From the NCBI GenBank assembly GCA_027575765.1, contig JANBPT010000089.1, positions 1-64,000 on the forward strand: a DNA stretch of 64,000 nt, in the 5' to 3' direction. Of the stretch, positions 56,343 to 64,000 are shown piece after piece. The notes below the pieces were generated by a model that worked only from the letters and a program-made list of their open reading frames with translations, did no database searches and was not told the DNA's origin. A program made the position numbers and the translations under genes. Numbering within the stretch: the first letter of the stretch is position 1; each line of letters begins with the position of its first letter. The DNA comes from Tieghemiomyces parasiticus. Lineage: Eukaryota; Kickxellomycota; Dimargaritomycetes; Dimargaritales; Dimargaritaceae.

Positions 56343-56724
56343 GTAAGTATTATATTCCAACCTTGTCTCTTTTATCGTGGCATCCGTCTGTCGCCCTTTC
56401 TACCGCTGAGCAGCCCCGTTGTAGGCTGGTCAGGCTACCAGGGGGGGTTTAGGTCAAGTTGGACCGTCAACCGGGTCGGTAACTGGCCACCAGGCGGGTC
56501 AGTTGATACATTCAGCCTTCCCTCTCCCCCTACCCAACTGGGCACGGGCCGAATACTTGTTTAGAACCGGCCCTGAGTCTGCCCACCTTTCCCTCCCTCT
56601 ACCTCTGACGGGACCAGTGGATTGTGTATATCCCCCCTTTCCTCATTCCTCTTTTATTCTTTGCATCCACTAACCAGACCAGCGTATCTTCCTCCCTCAC
56701 CACTCCGCCTCTTCTCCCCTCCAG
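56343..56724 (+). other. Candidate 5' leader intron of HSP70
   Basis: A perfect GTAAGTAT donor at 56343 and pyrimidine-rich CCCCTCCAG ending at 56724, 16 bases before the HSP70 ATG. An alternative acceptor follows CACTAAC at about 56676. No coding change results. Confidence 0.4.
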
Positions 56725-56740
56725 TATCCGCCTTTTCAAC

Positions 56741-57745
56741 ATGTCCAAGGCCATCGGTATCGATTTGGGTACCACCTACTCGTGCGTGGGTGTGTGGCAG
56801 AACGATCGCGTGGAGATCATCGCCAACGATCAGGGTAACCGCACCACCCCGTCGTATGTGGCCTTCACCGACACTGAGCGTCTGATTGGTGACGCCGCCA
56901 AGAACCAGGTCGCCATGAACCCCCACAACACCGTTTTCGACGCCAAGCGCCTCATTGGCCGCCGCTTTAAGGACGCCGAGGTCCAGTCCGACATGGCCCA
57001 CTGGCCCTTCAAGGTGATTGACAAGGACACCAAGCCCATCATTGAGATTGAGTTCAAGGGCGAGAAGAAGCAGTTCACCCCCGAGGAGATCTCGTCCATG
57101 GTGCTTATCAAGATGCGCGAGACCGCCGAGGCTTTCCTGGGTGACAAGGTCAACAACGCCGTCATCACCGTGCCTGCCTACTTCAATGACTCGCAGCGCC
57201 AGGCCACCAAGGACTCGGGTATGATTGCCGGCCTTAACGTGCTCCGCATCATTAACGAGCCCACCGCCGCCGCCATCGCCTACGGTCTGGATCGTAAGGG
57301 CATGGGCGAGCAGAATGTGCTCATCTTTGACCTGGGTGGCGGTACCTTTGATGTGTCGCTGCTCACCATCGAGGACGGCATCTTTGAGGTGAAGGCCACT
57401 GCCGGTGACACCCATCTGGGCGGTGAGGACTTTGACAACCGTCTCGTCAACCACTTTGTCCAGGAGTTCAAGCGCAAGCACAAGCAGGACCTGACCACCA
57501 ACGCCCGCTCCCTGCGCCGTCTCCGCACCGCTGCCGAGCGCGCCAAGCGCACCCTGTCGGCCGCCGCCCAGACCTCCATCGAGATCGACTCTCTGTTCCA
57601 GGGTATCGACTTTTACACCTCCATCACCCGTGCCCGCTTTGAGGAACTCAACCAGGACCTGTTCCGCTCCACAATGGAGCCCGTCGAGAAGGTGCTGCGC
57701 GACGCCAAGCTGGACAAGTCGGCCGTGCACGAGATTGTCCTGGTC

Positions 57746-57778
<33 letters not shown>

Positions 57779-58702
57779 ATGGTGACTGACTACTTCAACG
57801 GCAAGGAGCCCAACAAGAGCATCAACCCCGACGAGGCCGTCGCCTACGGCGCTGCCGTCCAGGCCGCCATCCTGTCCGGTGACACGTCCGAGAAGACCCA
57901 GGATCTGCTCCTGCTCGACGTCGCCCCGCTGTCGCTCGGTATCGAGACGGCCGGCGGTGTCATGACCCCGCTCATCAAGCGCAACACCACCGTGCCCACC
58001 AAGAAGTCCGAGATCTTCTCGACCTACGCCGACAACCAGCCCGGCGTGCTGATCCAGGTGTACGAGGGCGAGCGTACCCGGACCAAGGATAACAACCTGC
58101 TCGGCAAGTTTGAGCTGACTGGCATCCCCCCGGCCCCGCGTGGCGTGCCCCAGGTCGAGGTGACCTTTGACGTGGATGCCAACGGTATCCTGAATGTGTC
58201 GGCGGTCGACAAGACCACCGGCCGTTCCAACAAGATCACCATCACCAACGACAAGGGCCGCCTTTCCAAGGAGGAGATTGAGCGCATGGTGAACGAAGCC
58301 GAGAAGTACAAGGCTGAGGACGAGGCCGCCGCCGAACGCATCACTGCCAAGAACGGCCTCGAGAGCTACGCCTACAACCTGCGCAACTCGATCCAGGACG
58401 AGAAGATTGCCAGCAAGCTGGACGCCGCCGACAAGCAGAAGCTCGAGGAGGCGGTCAATGACGCCATCAAGTGGCTCGATGACAGCCAGGAGGCCTCCAA
58501 GGAGGAGTACGAGTCGCAGCAGAAGTCGCTGGAGGAGTTGGCTAACCCCATCATGATGAAGATTTACCAGAGCGAAGGTGGTGCCCCCGGCGGTATGCCC
58601 GGTGGTATGCCCGGCGGTGCGCCTGGCGGTTTCCCTGGTGCTGGCGGCCCCGCCCCTGGTGCTGGTGGCGACCAGGGTCCCACGATCGAGGAGGTCGACT
58701 AA
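56741..58702 (+). CDS. SSA1: Cytosolic HSP70 chaperone (Ssa type)
   Basis: One exon of 653 residues. Hsp70 binds unfolded segments in an ATP-driven cycle with J-proteins and nucleotide-exchange factors. It starts [19 protein letters not shown] with no signal or transit sequence. The ATPase domain (to about 385) has [13 protein letters not shown] and [12 protein letters not shown]. The linker and substrate-binding domain follow ([19 protein letters not shown], about 390-510), then the helical lid. The tail has GGMPGG repeats and ends GPTIEEVD, the cytosolic tail for TPR co-chaperones. Codon choice is strongly biased to C-ending codons, as in a highly expressed gene, and this creates a 358-codon antisense frame. 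An in-frame upstream ATG (56624) lies in the leader and is not used in the family. Confidence 0.98.
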
Positions 58703-60176
58703 TTGTGTTATCTAGACTAACCCATCCAGGGATTCTAAAAAGGCTGCTACAACACCGCTACGTTCTCCCTTCACAATACACTTGTCTTGCACGGGTTATG
58801 CTCACTCGACACTTAAACTTTTAGTACTCTTTTTGAACAGTAGCTGCAATCGCATTAAAATCATTACACCCATTTCATGGCGGTGGCCTTCTGGGGGAGA
58901 GGCTTTTGGTAAGCTTTCGGTGCCTGGTGACATCTTGGGTCCCGGGAGCTGGGTGGTTGCCTGGTTCTAGATTGGGTAGTGAGCAGGCGTAAGGGATGGT
59001 CATGATTGCGTGGTGAGGATGAATGATGGGGAAAGGAGGGGGGGGTCGTCGCGTGGGGGCCAACCCACATTGATTGCTAAGTAGGCACCAAGGCTAACAA
59101 GGGTCTGGTAAGCAGCAGCCGCCGCCGTCTTCCCCCCCCCCCCATCCACCTATTTCACTCCCACTGCTCTCACCCGTGGACGAGGGAGGGCCCTGCTGTT
59201 GAGAACCCGCGACACTGCATTCAGGTCGATTAATAGGCCAATTTTAGCGGCTCGGGTGGACAGGCAGAGAACACGAGGGGGGGGGGAATTTGGTTCCTCG
59301 CGCTTAATCGGCCAATGGCGAGTGGTTACGTCGCAGGCCATCCGATACACAGGGGGTATACAAAGGGTGGCATGAAATGAAGTAGGGTGTGGGCTGACCC
59401 GTCTGGCTGGAGAGATACAAAGAGGTGGATGATAATCACGGTGAAATGGCGCCCGCTGAAGGGTCCGCTCGGCGATCGGCGACACCGAGGTCACGAATAA
59501 ATGCCGTGACTGTGGCACAGAAGTGGACGGGCGAGTGCCCGCCAACACACGAATACATGTGGCTTGTATAAAGCCTAAGTGTCATTCCCTACGGCCCGCA
59601 GGTAGTCACCGCTCCTCCTTAGATTTCTGTTTGACCTTCCGCTGCACCTCGCTTTCCCGCTGCCCATTGTAACGGCCGTTTCCGTACTTGATTTATCACT
59701 CAGGTCTCCCCCCCCCACTACCTCGTCCCATCTCATCTCATCCTGCCCGGAGCAGTATTCTTTCTTCTCGCCTCTCGCCACCTTGTTTGTCTGCCCCCCC
59801 CACTATCTTCAGACTTCTATCCGGTTCTGTGCCCATCGACCGCTTGAGTAAGTGCGACCTATCCTCTCATCGGTACCCTCCAGGGGTGTGGCCAGGTCGA
59901 CCCTGGTCCAGGGGCCCTATGTGCCCGCCTGTGTGTAGGGGGATCTGCGGACAACGTGAGAGGGGATGATGTACAGAGCTGGCTCCCCTGCCCCCGATGA
60001 GGACGGGCTCGTCTACGCACAACCGCTGCCGCGGCTTACGGCTCTCCTTTGATACACGCATCCTGGCTAATCCCCCTTCTCCCTTCCCCCTTCCTCCGCC
60101 CGTTTTTATTCGGTTCAGCCTTGCCAGTCTCCTACATCCCCCCATCTCGTCCCATTCGCCGTCCCTTTCTCACACG
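58703..60176. other. Intergenic between HSP70 and SET/MYND gene
   Basis: About 1.47 kb. It has a 12-C run at 59132-59143 and a 10-G run at 59277-59286. The last 330 bases look like the leader of the next gene, with a candidate intron. No other gene supported. Confidence 0.45.
59848..60118 (+). other. Candidate 5' leader intron of SET/MYND gene
   Basis: A GTAAGTGC donor at 59848 and a TTTTTATTCGGTTCAG acceptor ending at 60118, 58 bases before the start codon. It removes several upstream ATGs from the leader. Confidence 0.4.
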
Positions 60177-61850
60177 ATGCTCAGTGAATCCTCCCGCCCC
60201 AAGTCGGCCCTGCCCAAGGAGCCCGTCGCGAAGGCCATCCCCGCCACCCCGGTCGACGACAGTAACCCGCCGCCGCCCCGCGCCGACCTGCCCAAGTACA
60301 ACGCGCGCCTGTCCGACGACGCCGCCGTGCGCTACGACTACAACACCACTGTGGGCAGTCACGCCGCCGCCCGGGACGACCTGGCTCCCGGTACCGAGGT
60401 GTACACCGAGGTTACCACCGTCGGGGTGGTGCGCCACTCTCTGACTGCCTTGGCCTGTGATGCCTGCTTCCGCGCCCTGCCAGCGGCTCCCAAGCCCGCC
60501 GAGGGCCAGAAGGCCGTCCCGGCCGGCGTGGGCTGCGCCGACTGCGCCGCCGTCCGGTATTGCTCAGAAGACTGCCGTGACCGGGTTTCTGCACGCCACA
60601 AGCTCGAGTGCGCCCTGGCCGCTCCGCTGGACAAGATCCGCCAGGAGCGCAACATGGACCCCGACCTGCTCCGTCTGGCCGTCCGCATTCTGGCCCTACA
60701 GCACCTGGGCGAGGCCGCCGACGTGACCGATGTGCCCACCCGCCGTGAGGCCTTCGACGAGGCCTGGGTGACTGCCGTCTCTACCGTGGCCGAAGACCTG
60801 GTGGCCGTCTTGCCCGAAAACCTGGCCACTTCGGCGGACACGGTGATCGACCTGGCCTGCCGCATCAGCGTGTTTGCCCAGGGATTTTCTGACCCCACCC
60901 ATACCGCGGCCAGCGGCGGCGTGGGCCTCTTCCCCACCATGGCCCAGTTCTTTCCGCACAGCTGCGATCCCAACTGCGTCCTGGTCGGTACCGCTCCCGG
61001 CCGTCTGACCATCCGCACCGTGCGCTCGGTCTCCGCGGGAGAGCCCCTCACTGTCAGTTTCGTCGACCTATATCACCCGCGTGAACAGCGCCGCCGTGAT
61101 TTGCTCATCAACAAGCGCTTCTGGTGCGAGTGCCCACGCTGCAGCGCCCTGCTGTCGAACTCGGTCGATCGCTACATGGACGGCATCCTCTGCCGCCGCT
61201 GCCGGCGTGGCGTCATGATCTTTGAGGAGACCAAGGAGGTGGCCGACATTAACGCCCTGATGAAGGACGTGACCATTCTCGATAACGAGATCCAGGGAAA
61301 GTGCGCCGAGTGTGAGACGTGTCACACCCGCATCCCCGTAACCGAGCTCGTGGCGGCCCTCAAGAGTGCGATCGAGGATTTTGCGGCCGCTATGCAGCTG
61401 GTCCGCCAGCGTCGCCTGCCCGAGGCCCGCCAGGCCCTCGAGGCCTATCTGCTGCGCTACGAACGTGGCCGCGTGCTCCACACCTACAATTCGTACCTGC
61501 TCAACTCCCTAATCCCGCTCATGAACGCCTGCTTGGCCCTCAATGATCTGCACGGTGCCGTCACCCACAATAAGACCGTACTCGAGCGTATGACCACCTC
61601 GGGCGCCCTGCCGCCCTTTTCACCTGACATTGCCGATTTCCACGTCCACCTGGCCGATTTGTACCTGCGCCTGGTGCGCAACCGTTCGGGTAAGCAGAGT
61701 CGGTCGGGCACCATCCTTATCGAGCGCTACCGCCAGTGGTCCCGCGAGTCCTTCACCCGGGCCCTAGTCATTTACACCGTGGCGCTGGGTGCTGACCACC
61801 CCAAGACGCAGCGGGTCCGCCAGCGCCGCGACGCCGTGGCCAGCGTCTAG
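60177..61850 (+). CDS. SET and MYND domain protein (SMYD-like lysine methyltransferase)
   Basis: One exon of 557 residues. SMYD proteins methylate lysines on histones or other proteins using S-adenosylmethionine. The MYND zinc finger lies at about 99-150 (CDACFRAL, then CADCAAVRYCSEDCRDR and HKLEC), inserted in the SET domain as usual. The SET core shows FFPHSCDPNC, where the family mostly has NHSCDPN, so the first Asn is His here. TIRTVRSVSAGEPLTVSFVDLY follows. The post-SET cysteines are RFWCECPRC, with two more CX2C pairs after (CRRC, CETC). The last 150 residues form TPR-like helices ending QRVRQRRDAVASV. The start at 60177 was chosen over an in-frame ATG at 59997, which lies in the candidate leader intron. 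Confidence 0.9.
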   Translation: MLSESSRPKSALPKEPVAKAIPATPVDDSNPPPPRADLPKYNARLSDDAAVRYDYNTTVGSHAAARDDLAPGTEVYTEVTTVGVVRHSLTALACDACFRALPAAPKPAEGQKAVPAGVGCADCAAVRYCSEDCRDRVSARHKLECALAAPLDKIRQERNMDPDLLRLAVRILALQHLGEAADVTDVPTRREAFDEAWVTAVSTVAEDLVAVLPENLATSADTVIDLACRISVFAQGFSDPTHTAASGGVGLFPTMAQFFPHSCDPNCVLVGTAPGRLTIRTVRSVSAGEPLTVSFVDLYHPREQRRRDLLINKRFWCECPRCSALLSNSVDRYMDGILCRRCRRGVMIFEETKEVADINALMKDVTILDNEIQGKCAECETCHTRIPVTELVAALKSAIEDFAAAMQLVRQRRLPEARQALEAYLLRYERGRVLHTYNSYLLNSLIPLMNACLALNDLHGAVTHNKTVLERMTTSGALPPFSPDIADFHVHLADLYLRLVRNRSGKQSRSGTILIERYRQWSRESFTRALVIYTVALGADHPKTQRVRQRRDAVASV

Positions 61851-62627
61851 GCTCCCAGTTTACCGTCGACAATCTCACGCGGTCGCCTCCTCCTTCCACC
61901 GTGTCCTCGCCGGCCGGTCTTGCACTTTCCAACCTCGCCGGTTGAAGCCCTCGTTTTTCATTCATTCTCTCTCTCTCCCCGCTGTCGCCCTATCCCTTGT
62001 TTGCGGAGTGGCGGTCTTTCCACCTTTTTTTATCCAATCTCAAAAACACATTTTCTCCATCTTCACCTCTGGGTCTTTATAACGGGACACCTTTGACCTC
62101 ATCGGACGTTTGGTTCAACCGCAACGAAAGTCATGACAAAGAAATACATATGCGACCAGGCTAGGAGCGAAGCGTATAGGTTCAGGTGCCACCGGAAACG
62201 GTTAGTAGCTTTCGTGGGTACTGAGAAGCCAATTGGTTTAGAGTGGCCGGCGCAATGGCACTAGTGAATTTTCAGGCAGTTGCCATCGCCAAGGACTGCT
62301 GCATTATTTTGGACCCGGCGATTATGGGGCGGGGGTCGTTCCGATTTAGTGAGGTCCCTTGGCTCTCGATAAGTTAGAAAGCCGCCGCAATTTGGCCTTT
62401 GCCAACCTGGGCGCGCTGCCCTTATCCCTTTCACCCGTCTTTTCAATCTCCAATGGACAGCCAGCCGTTTATCTACGTGTAAGGTTCATGGCTCCAGAGG
62501 CTAGGTGTCAAGAGGATGGGGCTAGGCAAGACACATCTCGGTCCACACTGGCCATGTCGCTATACGCGCTAAAGGTAACCTAATCATAAGTCCAATTGTC
62601 CATGCTTCCATGAGCGGTGGAGGCGAA
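61851..62627. other. Convergent 3' flanks of SET/MYND gene and ZUP1
   Basis: About 780 bases. T-rich sequence at 61950-62080 fits the SET/MYND 3' untranslated region. No gene seen. Confidence 0.45.
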
Positions 62628-63903
62628 TCATGGAATCCGACACAGGCGTAAGGAGTGCGTGTCGTCGGCTTCCGACCCGACCATGACCAACTGGTACTGG
62701 TCAAAGGCACTTAAAGATCGCGGGTGGACTCGCATCGCTGCCAGTAGCTCGGCGGGGGTCTGTCGGCCGTAAAACTCGACGGGACGTATCGGGTCGTAGA
62801 CCAGAAGGTTAACCGGGCCGGTTCCGGCCCGTTCATAGCCCAGTACGGCCCGACTGTGCCCCGCGTGCTGCAGGTAAAGCGGGGGAAGCGAGGTGATTTG
62901 CACGGGCGGCCCGTCCTCCATTCGTTCCCGGACCTGGGGCTGACGCGCAGCGAGCAAGGGGCCCAGCGATCGGCCGTCCGCGGGCAGATTGGTCAGTAGA
63001 CCGAGAAAGTAGAGTTCCACCACGCGGCTCAGGTCCGGGTGGGTACGGCCTAGGCCCGTGGGGCGGTGGAAATCAATCAGGTGGGGGCTGGTAGAGGTTC
63101 GGGGGGGGGAGGAGGAGGTAGGCCAGGGCCCTTCGTGGTGATGGATTAGCGGTTGGGGATGGAGATTGGTGAGATACTGCACTTTTGCTTTCCGGTTGAC
63201 TGAGAAGACTTACCGGGCACCCAGGACCTGCAGGGCCCCATACACCTCGGTGGGTCCGATCCATGTACTCGTACCCACTAGGCGGTAGTTAAGCTGGCGT
63301 GCGCCGATGGGATCGTGGCCTGGTCCCGAATCGATAGTCGACAGAAGCAATTCAGAATAATACCTGTTTAGTTTTTCGTTAAGAGAGGGATACAAATCTA
63401 CGATTTAAATGGCCACCACTACGCCGAGCCCCCCCCCCCCACTTCTGCGTCAAAAGAGCAACAGCCGAGTAGCCGGCTGGCCTCCACGGGGGAAGGTCCA
63501 ATCATATGGTCTGAGGGTTATGTAACTCACCCTGGGCCCAGGCCGTCTCGATGAGGGCTTGAAGTTCGCGTACGGCGGGCGGGATCGTCTCAGAAGTCGA
63601 GAGTAACGACTGCGTGTTGCGGTAGCCGCAGCTCCACGTCATGTCGGCCCGGGTTCCGCTGTACGTGCGGGTGGTTGCTGCGCACAGCCGGGCCAGGTAG
63701 GGTTGGGGCGGACTGGCAGTGGCAGCGTGGATGGATAGGGCGTCGAACAAGGCGGATATCGGGGCCGCGGTGCCGGGCAGGGCGGGTCTGGGTGACGGTG
63801 GTGGGTCCGAGTCAAAGTGGGCGTTCACGTGGTCTTGTCGTGCGGCCGGCACGTCAGTGGCCGCGAAGCGGAGCTCGCATACCGGGCATATCGCCACGTC
63901 GAC
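62628..63903 (-). CDS. ZUP1: ZUP1-like deubiquitinase, peptidase family C78 (5' end outside window)
   Basis: Three exons are visible, complement of 63531..63903, 63214..63319 and 62628..63087: 312 residues without the start. ZUP1 (ZUFSP) cleaves K63-linked ubiquitin chains and works in genome stability; UFSP relatives process UFM1. A C2H2 finger opens exon 1 here (CPVCELRF...HVNAHF). The catalytic Cys is in WSCGYRNTQ. VGTSTWIGPTEVYGALQ is the family block after it. The His is in LYLQHAGHSRAV and the Asp in LLVYDPIRP. The finger and the HAGHSR block favour ZUP1 over UFSP. The leading exon begins at a TAG acceptor in phase 0, no usable ATG exists between it and the window end, and a stop lies in frame upstream. 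The start exon is therefore beyond 64000 or uses an intron I cannot see. A 12-C run sits in one intron. Confidence 0.88.
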
Positions 63904-64000
63904 CTAGATATTGTGTGTGCGGGGGGGGCGGAATGGGAGATTAAGGGAGCGGGAGTGAGCAACTACGCAACCTACCAGGGTGGTTGATTAGCAGAGTCGA

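Larger units (their letters stand above)
54951..56740. other. Divergent promoter region of PI31 (-) and HSP70 (+)
   Basis: About 1.8 kb. It holds a step-type heat-shock element (55852-55874), a TATA box at 56161 and a candidate leader intron for HSP70. An 11-G run lies at 55417-55427. No extra gene supported. Confidence 0.5.

Noticed and set aside
56654..57730. 358-codon frame antisense to HSP70
   Set aside because: A known artefact of strongly biased codons in HSP70 genes; the sense frame is complete and conserved.
59997..60176. Upstream in-frame start for the SET/MYND protein
   Set aside because: It lies inside a candidate leader intron, and the encoded residues are Pro/Phe-rich and unlike the family.

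Overview
The window reads as nuclear DNA of a fungus. Twenty-three protein genes can be supported. All but one are complete; the last runs off the right edge. The genes are compact and GC-rich. About 38 coding introns can be placed, most of them between some 70 and 250 bases, with GTAAGT-type donors and CAG or TAG acceptors. Fungal-type genes (Ede1, Get2, Cox12, a Mrp49-like mitoribosomal protein) sit beside genes that budding yeast has lost or changed beyond recognition (SAMHD1-like dNTPase, GPHR, ZUP1, AFF-like factor, EBP-type sterol isomerase). That mix suggests an early-diverging, zygomycete-grade fungus. A Kickxellomycotina or Dimargaritales source is only my impression. I see no transposon, CRISPR array, rRNA or convincing tRNA.

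Layout. 0-9 kb: a small TFIIIC subunit (+), a secreted-looking F-box protein (-), VPS36 of ESCRT-II (-), COX12 (-) and a Yippee/Moh1 protein (-). 10.8-13.5 kb: an eight-exon SAMHD1-like dNTP triphosphohydrolase (+), facing a heat shock factor (13.9-15.5 kb, -). 16.7-21 kb: a protein resembling AFF/Ebp1 scaffolds of elongation complexes (-) and a small predicted secreted protein (-). 23-29 kb: a Pumilio protein with a CCCH finger (-) and an ERI1-type 3'-5' exonuclease (-), then a gene-poor 2.9 kb. 31.7-42 kb: sterol isomerase EBP (-), the giant DOP1 (+), a mitoribosomal protein (+) and GET2 (-). 42-53 kb: EDE1 (-), a short-chain dehydrogenase (+), YPT1 (-) and GPHR (-). 53-64 kb: proteasome regulator PI31 in six exons (-), cytosolic HSP70 (+), a SET/MYND methyltransferase (+) and the ZUP1 deubiquitinase (-, 5' end outside the window).

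Several genes share a cell process without forming operons. VPS36, DOP1, GET2, EDE1, YPT1 and GPHR all act in endomembrane traffic. The heat shock factor gene and an HSP70 gene carrying a perfect step-type heat-shock element lie 40 kb apart. PI31, ZUP1, the F-box protein and the UBA domain of Ede1 touch the ubiquitin-proteasome system. Introns and gene-free DNA are studded with 9-14 base G or C runs, and none of the runs I listed falls in coding sequence.
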